A stretch of 64,000 nucleotides of DNA, taken from contig NZ_LOJP01000011.1 in NCBI RefSeq assembly GCF_001553785.1, positions 1 to 64,000 on the forward strand, given 5' to 3'. The notes beneath the pieces were generated by a model. That model made no database searches. It worked only from the letters and a program-made list of their open reading frames with translations, and had not been told where the DNA came from. Made by a program: the position numbers and the translations under genes. Shown piece by piece: positions 14,869 through 22,098 of the stretch. Each line of letters begins with the position of its first letter. Position 1 is the stretch's first letter. The DNA comes from Actinoplanes sp. TFC3 (GTDB taxonomy: Bacteria > Actinomycetota > Actinomycetes > Mycobacteriales > Micromonosporaceae).

Positions 14869-15582
14869 ATGAGTGAGAGCACTCTGCGCATCGTCTGGAT
14901 CTACCCGGACCTGCTGTCGACCTACGGCGACCGGGGCAACCTGCTCATCCTGGCCCGCCGGGCCGCCCAGCGCGGCATCCCGGTGGAGACCTACTCGGTG
15001 CGCTCCGACCAGGCCATGCCCTCGACCGCCGACATCTACCTGATCGGCGGCGGCGAGGACGGCCCCCAGGCCCTCGCGGCCCAGCGGCTGATCACCGACG
15101 GCGGCCTGCACCGCGCGGTCAACCAGGGCGCCGCCGTGCTCGCCGTGTGCGCCGGCTACCAGCTCTTCGGCAGCTCGTTCTTCGCCAAGGGCACCCAGTG
15201 CCGCGGCCTTGGCCTGCTCGACATCACCTCCGACCGCGGCGAGACCCGCGCCGTGGGTGAGGTCCGGGGCGACGTCGACCCGCGACTGGGCCTGCCCCCG
15301 CTGACCGGCTTCGAGAACCACGGCGGGCGCACCCACCTCCGCCCGGGCGTCGCACCGCTGGCCCGGGTCACAGCCGGAATCGGGAATGACGGGCAGACCG
15401 AGGGCGCTTGGTTCGGCAAGGTGCTCGGCACCTACGCCCACGGCCCCGCACTGGCTCGCAACCCAGCTATAGCCGATCTGCTACTGCGCTGGGCGATCGG
15501 CGCGGATAGTCTTGCACCCCTGGACGACACATGGGCCGAGCGGCTCCGAGGCGAAAGACTCGCAGCAGCAAGCGCCGTATGA
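14869..15582 (+). CDS. gatD: Lipid II isoglutaminyl synthase, glutaminase subunit GatD
   Basis: 237 residues. A class I glutamine amidotransferase of the CobB/CobQ type that supplies ammonia to MurT. The nucleophile C94 is in AVCAGYQLFG and the catalytic histidine is H191 in TYAHGP. The ATG at 14869 has GAGG at suitable spacing and lies 32 bases after murT; an upstream extension in the same frame is antisense-like and overlaps murT, so it is not used. Together the pair modifies precursor made by the adjacent dcw operon. Confidence 0.95.
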   Translation: MSESTLRIVWIYPDLLSTYGDRGNLLILARRAAQRGIPVETYSVRSDQAMPSTADIYLIGGGEDGPQALAAQRLITDGGLHRAVNQGAAVLAVCAGYQLFGSSFFAKGTQCRGLGLLDITSDRGETRAVGEVRGDVDPRLGLPPLTGFENHGGRTHLRPGVAPLARVTAGIGNDGQTEGAWFGKVLGTYAHGPALARNPAIADLLLRWAIGADSLAPLDDTWAERLRGERLAAASAV

Positions 15583-15615
15583 CCCGGTTCCCCGACCAGA
15601 AGGCGGTACGACTGC

Positions 15616-16371
15616 ATGACTGACACCCTGATCGCCCCGCGGGGCATCACCACCCCCGCCACGGACCCTCAGGCCAGCCAGCAGCTCCCCGACCCGGCCC
15701 CCGCCACCTCGATGAGCCGGCGCCGCCGGCTCACCCGTTTCGGTGTCCTCGGCCTGATCGTCGCCGCCCTGGGCGTGGCTGCCGCAGTTCTCCCGCTGCA
15801 GTCGATCGCCGACTCGATCGTCGCCCTGGGCCCGGTCGCCGCCGTGGCGGTAGCCGTGGTCGGCGGCCTGCTCCTCTCGGTGCTGGTCCCGCGCACGGCC
15901 ATCACCCTGGCCTGCGGCGCCCTCCTCGGCCCGGCCACCGGAGCGGCAACCGCCCTCGCGGCCGCCGTCATCGCCGCCGTCGCCACCTACTACGCGGGCC
16001 GCTGGGCCGGCCGGGGTGCCCTGGGCAGCAAGAACGGCAGCCGCATGGAACGCCTCGACGGCTGGCTCAACCGCCGCGGCCTGTCGGCGGTCCTGCTGGT
16101 CCGCTTCCTCCCGCTGGCCCCCTTCGGCCTGATCGGCTACGCCTACGGCACGACCTCGGTGTGCCGCAAGCGCTACCTGCTGGGCACGACGCTCGCCTCG
16201 ATTCCGTCAGCTGTCTCCTACGCGGTGATCGGCGCGGCAGTGGCGGCGCCGGGCTCGCTCAACCCGGTGACGCTGGCGCCGGCGGCCATCGGCATCGGCC
16301 TCACCACGGCGATCGTGCTGCGCTGGCGCATCGCCGCCCGCCGCAACGCTGCCGCCGCTGCCGCGGGCTGA
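15616..16371 (+). CDS. TVP38/TMEM64-family (VTT domain) membrane protein
   Basis: 251 residues. An N-terminal cytoplasmic stretch of about 40 residues is followed by about six hydrophobic segments. The signature VRFLPLAPFGLIGYAYG, with a proline-containing re-entrant region, matches the SNARE-associated/VTT (TVP38-DedA-like) family, members of which are linked to lipid scrambling and, for DedA, undecaprenyl-phosphate recycling. The exact substrate cannot be read from sequence. It starts 33 bases after gatD on the same strand and is probably cotranscribed, so a role in the lipid carrier cycle is an attractive inference only. Confidence 0.8.
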   Translation: MTDTLIAPRGITTPATDPQASQQLPDPAPATSMSRRRRLTRFGVLGLIVAALGVAAAVLPLQSIADSIVALGPVAAVAVAVVGGLLLSVLVPRTAITLACGALLGPATGAATALAAAVIAAVATYYAGRWAGRGALGSKNGSRMERLDGWLNRRGLSAVLLVRFLPLAPFGLIGYAYGTTSVCRKRYLLGTTLASIPSAVSYAVIGAAVAAPGSLNPVTLAPAAIGIGLTTAIVLRWRIAARRNAAAAAAG

Positions 16372-16387
16372 GGTCACGCTGCCTGAA

Positions 16388-16412
16388 GCCAGGCGCCCGA
16401 TGGGTGCCTGGC
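16388..16412 (+). terminator. Hairpin after the TVP38-family gene
   Basis: An 11-bp stem (GCCAGGCGCCC/GGGTGCCTGGC, one G-U) with a three-base loop, 17 bases after the stop. A short ATTT follows. Confidence 0.55.
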
Positions 16413-16491
16413 ATTTGGCGTTCCCTGCCATCACCTTCGCCGAACCGGTTCCAGGATGGCATCACCGCCGACCGCATCGCCTTCGTCGACG

Positions 16492-16527
16492 GAGAAGGGC
16501 CCGGTCCGAGCGGACCGGGCCCTTCTC
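16492..16527. terminator. Bidirectional terminator between converging operons
   Basis: A perfect 16-bp stem with a four-base loop (GAGC) lies between the convergent TVP38-family gene and leuS, ten bases from the leuS stop. Symmetry lets it serve either strand; actinobacterial terminators often lack a T-run. Confidence 0.8.
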
Positions 16528-16537
16528 GTTGAACAGC

Positions 16538-19357
16538 TCAGACCACCACGCTGACCAGGCGGCCCTTCACAACGATGACCTTGCGCGGCTCCCGGCCGGC
16601 CAGCACCTCGGCCACCGCGTCCAGCGCCGCCGCCCGTACGGCATCCTCAGCGGTATCCGGCGCCACCTCGACCCGGCCGCGAACCTTGCCGTTGATCTGC
16701 ACCGGATAGGTGATCGACTCGGCGGCCAGCTGGGCCGGGTCGGCCGCCGGGAAGTCCGCGTAGGCCAGCGTGCCGGCGTGGCCCAGCTTGCCCCACAGCT
16801 CCTCGGCCAGGTGCGGCGCAAACGGCGACATCATCAGCACCAGCGGCTCGACCGCCTCGCGCGACGCCGTCGGCAGTGGGGTCAGCGTATTCGTCAGCTC
16901 GATCAGCTTGGCGATGGCCGTGTTGAAGCGCAGCTCCTCCATGTCAGCGCGCACGCCGTCGATCGCCCGGTGCAACGCGCGGCGCGACTTGGCGTCGAGC
17001 GGCTCGTCGGTGACCCGCAGCTCGCCGCTGTCCTCGTTGACCACCAGGCGCCAGACCCGCTGCAGGAAGCGCTGCGAGCCGACCGCCGCCCGGGTCTCCC
17101 ACGGGCGGGAGGCATCCAGCGGGCCCATCGCCATCTCGTAGACCCGGAACGTGTCGGCGCCGTACTCGTGCGCCATCTCGTCGGGCGTCACCACGTTCTT
17201 CAGCGACTTGCCCATCTTGCCGTACTCGCGCACGACCTCCTGCTCGCCCAGGAAGTATCTGCCGTCGCGCTCGACCACGTCGCTGGCCTGCACCGGGAAC
17301 CCGCGGGCGTCCTTGAACGCGTACGCCTGGATGTAGCCCTGGTTGAACAGCTTGCGGAACGGCTCGAACGAGCTCACGTGACCCAGGTCGAACAGCACCT
17401 TGTGCCAGAAGCGCGCGTACAGCAGGTGCAGCACCGCGTGCTCGACGCCGCCGACGTACAGGTCGACGCCGCCCGGGTCGCCGGCGCTGCGCGGGCCCAT
17501 CCAGTAGGCCTCGTTCTCGGGGTCGACGAACGCCTTGTCGTTGTGCGGGTCCAGGTAGCGCAGCTCGTACCAGCAGGAACCGGCCCACTGCGGCATCGTG
17601 TTGGTCTCACGGGTGTACGTCTTCGGCCCGTCGCCCAGGTCCAGCTCGACCTGCACCCAGTCCTTCTTGCGCGACAGCGGCGTCTCGGGTTCGCTGCCGG
17701 CGTCGTCGGGGTCGAAGGTGCGCGGGGAAAAGTCGTCGACCTCGGGCAGTTCGACCGGCAGCATCGACTCGGGCAGCGCGACGGGCAGGCCGGTCTCGTC
17801 GTACACGATCGGGAACGGCTCACCCCAGTAGCGCTGGCGGCTGAACAGCCAGTCGCGCAGCCGGTACGTGGTGGCCCCGCGGCCGTGGCCCTGCTCCTCC
17901 AGCCAGCCGATCATGGAGGTCTTGGCGTCGACCACGCTCAGGCCGTCCAGGAAGCCCGAGTTCACCGCTACGCCATCGCCGGTGTAGACGCCCTCGTGGC
18001 CCTCGGGAGCGGTGATCGTACGCAGAATGGGCAGGTCGAAGGTCTGCGCGAAGTCCCAGTCCCGCTCGTCGTGGGCGGGCACCGCCATGATCGCGCCGGT
18101 GCCGTAGCCGGCCAGCACGTAGTCGGCGATGAACACCGGTACCTGCTCGCCGTTCACCGGGTTGGTCGCGTACGCGCCGGTGAACACGCCGGTCTTGACC
18201 TTGGACTCGGCGGTGCGCTCCTCCTCGGTCTTGGCCGCGGCCTGCGCCCGGTAGGCGGCGACGGCGGCTTCCGGGATGGCATGCCCCCCGGTCCACGCGT
18301 CCTTCGTGCCCTCGGGCCAGGCTGCGGGAACGATCGAGGAGACCAGGGCGTGCTCGGGCGCCAGCACCATGTAGGTCGCGCCGAACAGCGTGTCGGGCCG
18401 GGTGGTGAACACCTCGATGGTGTCGCCGCCGTCCATCGGGAAGCCCACGTGCGCGCCCCGCGAACGGCCGATCCAGTTGCGCTGCATCAGCTTGACCGGC
18501 TCGGGCCAGTCCAGCGCGTCCAGGTCGTCGACCAGCCGGTCGCCGTACTCGGTGATGCGCATCATCCACTGCTTCAGCGAGCGCTGGAACACCGGGAAGT
18601 TGCCGCGCTCGCTGCGCCCGTCCGGCGTGACCTCCTCGTTGGCCAGCACCGTGCCCAGCCCCGGGCACCAGTTGACCGGCGCCTCGCTGACGTAGGCCAG
18701 CCGGTAGCCGTTGACGACCTCACGCCGCTCGACCGCGTCCAACTCGCCCCACGCCTTGCCGCCGGGCACAGCGCGGGTGCCGGCCTCGAACCCGGCGATC
18801 AGGTCGGCGATCGGGCGGGCCTTGCGCTGCTCACGGTCGAACCACGAGTTGAAGACCTGCAGGAAGATCCACTGGGTCCAGCGGTAGTAGTCCGGGTCGG
18901 TGGTGGAGAACGAGCGCCTTTCGTCGTACGCCAGACCCAGCTTGCGCAGTTGCAGCCGGTAACGCTCGACGTTCTTGGCGGTCGTGGTGCGCGGGTGCGT
19001 GCCGGTCTGGACCGCATACTGCTCGGCGGGCAGGCCGAACGCGTCGAAGCCCATCGGGTGCAGCACGTTGAAGCCGGTCATCCGCTTGTACCGGGTGTAG
19101 CAGTCGGTGCCGATGTAGCCGAGCGGGTGCCCGACGTGCAGGCCTTCCCCGGAGGGATAGGGGAACATGTCCTGCACGTGCAGCTTCGGGGCGTTCGCCC
19201 GCGGGTGGGCGGGATCGGCCAGCTCACCGGTCGGGTTCGGCGCCTGGAAGGTGCCGTGCTGCGACCAGAATTCCTGCCAGCGCGGCTCGATCTCGTTGGC
19301 CATCGCCGCCGTGTAGCGGAACGCCGGGACGTCCGCCGCTGCCTCGGACTCGCTCAT
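16538..19357 (-). CDS. leuS: Leucyl-tRNA synthetase
   Basis: 939 residues, class Ia synthetase. The ATP-binding HIGH element is HVGH at 74-77 and the KMSKS loop is KMGKS at 714-718. The CP1 editing domain includes TTRPDTLFGATYMV and MAVPAHDERD. It charges tRNA-Leu in the cytoplasm. The start is uncertain between ATG 19357 and ATG 19366 (three codons longer); the former has a partial ribosome site. Upstream are a Leu-codon leader peptide and a terminator, suggesting attenuation by leucyl-tRNA supply. Divergent from moxR. Confidence 0.96.
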   Translation of the reverse strand: MSESEAAADVPAFRYTAAMANEIEPRWQEFWSQHGTFQAPNPTGELADPAHPRANAPKLHVQDMFPYPSGEGLHVGHPLGYIGTDCYTRYKRMTGFNVLHPMGFDAFGLPAEQYAVQTGTHPRTTTAKNVERYRLQLRKLGLAYDERRSFSTTDPDYYRWTQWIFLQVFNSWFDREQRKARPIADLIAGFEAGTRAVPGGKAWGELDAVERREVVNGYRLAYVSEAPVNWCPGLGTVLANEEVTPDGRSERGNFPVFQRSLKQWMMRITEYGDRLVDDLDALDWPEPVKLMQRNWIGRSRGAHVGFPMDGGDTIEVFTTRPDTLFGATYMVLAPEHALVSSIVPAAWPEGTKDAWTGGHAIPEAAVAAYRAQAAAKTEEERTAESKVKTGVFTGAYATNPVNGEQVPVFIADYVLAGYGTGAIMAVPAHDERDWDFAQTFDLPILRTITAPEGHEGVYTGDGVAVNSGFLDGLSVVDAKTSMIGWLEEQGHGRGATTYRLRDWLFSRQRYWGEPFPIVYDETGLPVALPESMLPVELPEVDDFSPRTFDPDDAGSEPETPLSRKKDWVQVELDLGDGPKTYTRETNTMPQWAGSCWYELRYLDPHNDKAFVDPENEAYWMGPRSAGDPGGVDLYVGGVEHAVLHLLYARFWHKVLFDLGHVSSFEPFRKLFNQGYIQAYAFKDARGFPVQASDVVERDGRYFLGEQEVVREYGKMGKSLKNVVTPDEMAHEYGADTFRVYEMAMGPLDASRPWETRAAVGSQRFLQRVWRLVVNEDSGELRVTDEPLDAKSRRALHRAIDGVRADMEELRFNTAIAKLIELTNTLTPLPTASREAVEPLVLMMSPFAPHLAEELWGKLGHAGTLAYADFPAADPAQLAAESITYPVQINGKVRGRVEVAPDTAEDAVRAAALDAVAEVLAGREPRKVIVVKGRLVSVVV

Positions 19358-19394
19358 CGTCACCATCTCGTCTAGTTCAGGGTGGTCTGGGCAC

Positions 19395-19420
19395 AAAAAA
19401 GCCCCCTGCCATGAGGGGGC
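19395..19420 (-). terminator. Attenuator terminator in the leuS leader
   Basis: On the minus strand, a seven-base G/C stem (GCCCCCT/AGGGGGC) with a six-base loop is followed by six T, 38 bases before the chosen leuS start. A second hairpin with an 11-bp stem and one bulge (19421-19447) directly abuts it, beginning at the last base of the leader-peptide stop codon. A classical 2:3 antiterminator pairing was sought and not found by eye. Confidence 0.8.
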
Positions 19421-19446
19421 GCCGCGCTGGTCCTTTGACCGCGCGG

Positions 19447-19473
19447 CTAGCTAAGAAGCAGGACACAGACCAT
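19447..19473 (-). CDS. leuS leader peptide MVCVLLLS
   Basis: Eight codons: ATG GTC TGT GTC CTG CTT CTT AGC, then TAG. Three consecutive leucine codons, two of them CTT (rare in such a GC-rich genome), sit immediately before two hairpins and a T-tailed terminator in front of leuS. This is the layout of ribosome-mediated attenuation: slow decoding at low leucyl-tRNA would alter the folding of the leader. A -10 box lies six bases before the ATG, so the peptide may be translated from a leaderless end. Confidence 0.72.
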   Translation of the reverse strand: MVCVLLLS

Positions 19474-19479
19474 GCGCAA

Positions 19480-19485
19480 ATGATA
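19480..19485 (-). promoter_or_regulatory. Candidate -10 box (TATCAT) of the leuS transcript
   Basis: Six bases upstream of the leader-peptide ATG. No convincing -35 was found. The stretch from here to the moxR start at 19736 contains no gene and presumably holds the moxR promoter; a TAACCT on the plus strand near 19617 is a weak candidate. Confidence 0.4.
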
Positions 19486-19735
19486 GCGGTACGTCCGAAG
19501 AACCGGCGACCGGTATCCTGTCCGCCCATTCGTGACCGGACCGATACTCACAGTCCGTTGACCCGGTGTCGTAAGCATGATTCGTGCGGGACTCGGCGAC
19601 TTGCTGTGATCGGGCTAACCTGTGGAGACGGGCGGCGGCGCCGGAGGCCCACGGACACCCCGGCCGCCCGCGAACCTTCGGTTCCCTTTCGGCGTAGTCA
19701 CGTAGGAAGGTGCTTGAACGACATGGAGGAGGCCC

Positions 19736-20785
19736 GTGACAACCCCCACCTGGGACGCGCCCGGCGGAGCATTGCCCAACGATGACTTCCGCGCCGCGAC
19801 CGACGCGATCATCGGCAACATCGAGCAGGTGATCGAGGGCAAGAGCGCAACCGTGCGGCTGGCGCTGGCCGTCCTGCTCGCCGAGGGTCACCTGCTGATC
19901 GAGGACGTGCCCGGCGTCGGCAAGACCAAACTTGCCAAGGCCCTAGCGCGCTCGATCGACTGCTCCGTGCGCCGCATCCAGTTCACGCCCGACCTGCTGC
20001 CCAGCGATGTGACCGGCGTCAGCGTCTACAACCAGGAGACGCGCGACTTCGAGTTCAAGCCCGGCGCGGTGTTCGCCAACCTGGTGGTCGGCGACGAGAT
20101 CAACCGAGCCTCGCCGAAGACCCAGTCGGCGCTGCTGGAGTGCATGGAAGAGCGTCAAGTCACCGTCGACGGCACCACGTACGAGCTGCAGTCGCCCTTC
20201 ATGGTCATCGCGACCCAGAACCCCATCGAGATGGAGGGGACCTATCCGCTGCCCGAGGCGCAGCGCGACCGGTTCACCGCGCGCATCGCGATGGGCTACC
20301 CGGACCCCCGCGCCGAGCTGGCGATGCTCAACGGCCACGGCGCCATCGACCCGCTGGCCAGCTTGCGGGCGGTCGCCGACGCCGCGCTCGTACGCCGGCT
20401 GATCGCCACGGTCCGCGAGGTGCACGCCGCCGACGCCGTCCAGCAGTATGCAATCGCGCTGGTCAACGCCACCCGCGAGGCCCCCGAGATCCGCCTCGGC
20501 GCCTCGCCCCGCTCCACGCTGCAGTTGCTGCGCACCGCGAAAGCGATCGCCGCGCTGGAGGGCCGCGACTATGTGCTGCCCGACGACCTGCAGGCGCTCG
20601 CCGTACCGGTGATGGCCCACCGGATCATCCCGACCGCTGACGCGCAGCTCAACCGGCGCACCACCGACACCATCATCTCGGAGATCGTGCACCGGCTCCC
20701 GCTGCCGCACGACCGCGCCCGCAACCCCTATGACACCCGCGCCAACGGCGACGGCCGGGCGCAATACGAGTCGCGAGGCCGCTGA
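19736..20785 (+). CDS. MoxR-family AAA+ ATPase
   Basis: 349 residues from a GTG with GGAGGA upstream. Walker A is GVGKTK at 60-65 and Walker B VVGDEINRA has D120-E121; PTYPLPEAQRDRF-like sensor sequence (EGTYPLPEAQRDRF) is the MoxR signature. MoxR ATPases act as chaperones in assembling or activating partner proteins, often alongside DUF58 and transglutaminase-like proteins. All three genes occur here in order with one- and 19-base gaps, so an operon is likely. Divergent from leuS. Confidence 0.93.
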   Translation: MTTPTWDAPGGALPNDDFRAATDAIIGNIEQVIEGKSATVRLALAVLLAEGHLLIEDVPGVGKTKLAKALARSIDCSVRRIQFTPDLLPSDVTGVSVYNQETRDFEFKPGAVFANLVVGDEINRASPKTQSALLECMEERQVTVDGTTYELQSPFMVIATQNPIEMEGTYPLPEAQRDRFTARIAMGYPDPRAELAMLNGHGAIDPLASLRAVADAALVRRLIATVREVHAADAVQQYAIALVNATREAPEIRLGASPRSTLQLLRTAKAIAALEGRDYVLPDDLQALAVPVMAHRIIPTADAQLNRRTTDTIISEIVHRLPLPHDRARNPYDTRANGDGRAQYESRGR

Positions 20786-20786
20786 C

Positions 20787-22079
20787 ATGCGCGAGGCTCT
20801 GCGGGGGCTGACCACCCGGGGCCGGTCCTTCCTGGCCGCCGCGATGGCCGCCGCCCTGTCGGCGTTCATCCTCGGCGAGAAGGACCTGCTGCGCGTCGCC
20901 ATCCTGCTGGCGGCGCTACCCCTGCTGGCCGCCGCGTACGTCGGGCGCAGCCGGTACAAGCTGGCCTGCACCCGCTCGCTGGAGCCGGGCCGCGCCCCGG
21001 TCGGCTCCAGCGCCCGGGTCATCCTGCGCCTGCAGAACATGTCCCGGCTGCCCACCGGCACCCTGCTGCTCGAGGACCGGTTGCCGTACGCGCTGGGCAG
21101 CCGGCCGCGCGTGGTGCTGGAGCGGCTGGGCGCGCACATGGCCAGCTCGGTGGCGTACACCGTGCGCGCCGACGTGCGCGGCCGTTATCCGGTAGGTCCG
21201 CTGGTCATCCGGCTGACCGACCCGTTCGGGCTGTGCGAGCTGACCCGGTCCTTCCCCAGCGTCGACAGCCTCACGGTCATCCCGCAGGTCGTCGCGCTGC
21301 CGGCGGTCCGGCTCGCCGGGGAGTACGCGGGCACCGGGGACAGCCGGGCGCGATCGGTGGCCGTGCATGGCGAGGACGACGCGGCGACCCGCGAATACCG
21401 GCGCGGCGACGACCTGCGCCGGGTGCACTGGCGCTCCACGGCTCGCACGGGTGAGCTGATGGTCCGGCGCGAGGAGCAGCCTTGGGAATCGCGCGCTACG
21501 GTCGTCCTCGATACTCGCCTCTACGCCCATCAGGGTGAGGGGCCGACAGCAAGCTTCGAATGGGCGGTCTCCGCGGCGGCGAGCATCGCGGTCCATCTGC
21601 GGCAGGCCGGCTACAAGCTGCGGCTGGTCACGGGCACGGGCATCGACCTCGACGCCATCGAAGCCGGCGGGGAGGGCACCGTGCTCGACACCCTCGCGGA
21701 CGTCAAGCTGACCCAGACCGGCGACATCTCGACGCTGGTTGACAGCGTGCGCCGCCGCTCCGACGGCGGCCTGGTGATCGGGTTGTTCGGCTCGCTCACG
21801 GTGGCTGAGGCAGAGGTGCTGACCGGGCTGCGCAGCAACGGCGCTACCTGCATCGGCTTGCCCATCAACAGCTCGACCTGGGTGAACCTGACGCCCGCGG
21901 ACCGTCAGGAAGCCGACCGGCAGCACGCGGCGACGTCGCTGGCCCTGGTGCGCAGCGGCTGGCGGTCTCTGCCGGTGGCCCACGGCGACTCGCTGGCTGC
22001 GCTGTGGCCGGCGGCCGCCCGGGGATCGCAGGGTTTCGCCTACCGCGCGGCCATGGCCGAGACCGTGGCAGGCATGTGA
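20787..22079 (+). CDS. DUF58-domain membrane protein
   Basis: 430 residues from ATG 20787, one base after the moxR stop. Two hydrophobic segments near the N-terminus (about 12-25 and 35-50) are followed by a beta-rich region. The DUF58 signature EYRRGDDLRRVHWRSTARTG lies at about 203-222, followed by a VWA-like Rossmann fold (TVVLDTRLY). DUF58 proteins are regular partners of MoxR ATPases; a role in delivering or remodelling envelope proteins is inferred for the family and not shown here. An upstream in-frame extension overlapping moxR is disregarded. Confidence 0.9.
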   Translation: MREALRGLTTRGRSFLAAAMAAALSAFILGEKDLLRVAILLAALPLLAAAYVGRSRYKLACTRSLEPGRAPVGSSARVILRLQNMSRLPTGTLLLEDRLPYALGSRPRVVLERLGAHMASSVAYTVRADVRGRYPVGPLVIRLTDPFGLCELTRSFPSVDSLTVIPQVVALPAVRLAGEYAGTGDSRARSVAVHGEDDAATREYRRGDDLRRVHWRSTARTGELMVRREEQPWESRATVVLDTRLYAHQGEGPTASFEWAVSAAASIAVHLRQAGYKLRLVTGTGIDLDAIEAGGEGTVLDTLADVKLTQTGDISTLVDSVRRRSDGGLVIGLFGSLTVAEAEVLTGLRSNGATCIGLPINSSTWVNLTPADRQEADRQHAATSLALVRSGWRSLPVAHGDSLAALWPAAARGSQGFAYRAAMAETVAGM

Positions 22080-22098
22080 ACATGACGGGAGTTTCGCT

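Noticed and set aside
19395..19420. T-box leader for leuS
   Set aside because: No T-box sequence or specifier-loop layout could be recognised; the leader peptide with Leu codons explains the terminator better.
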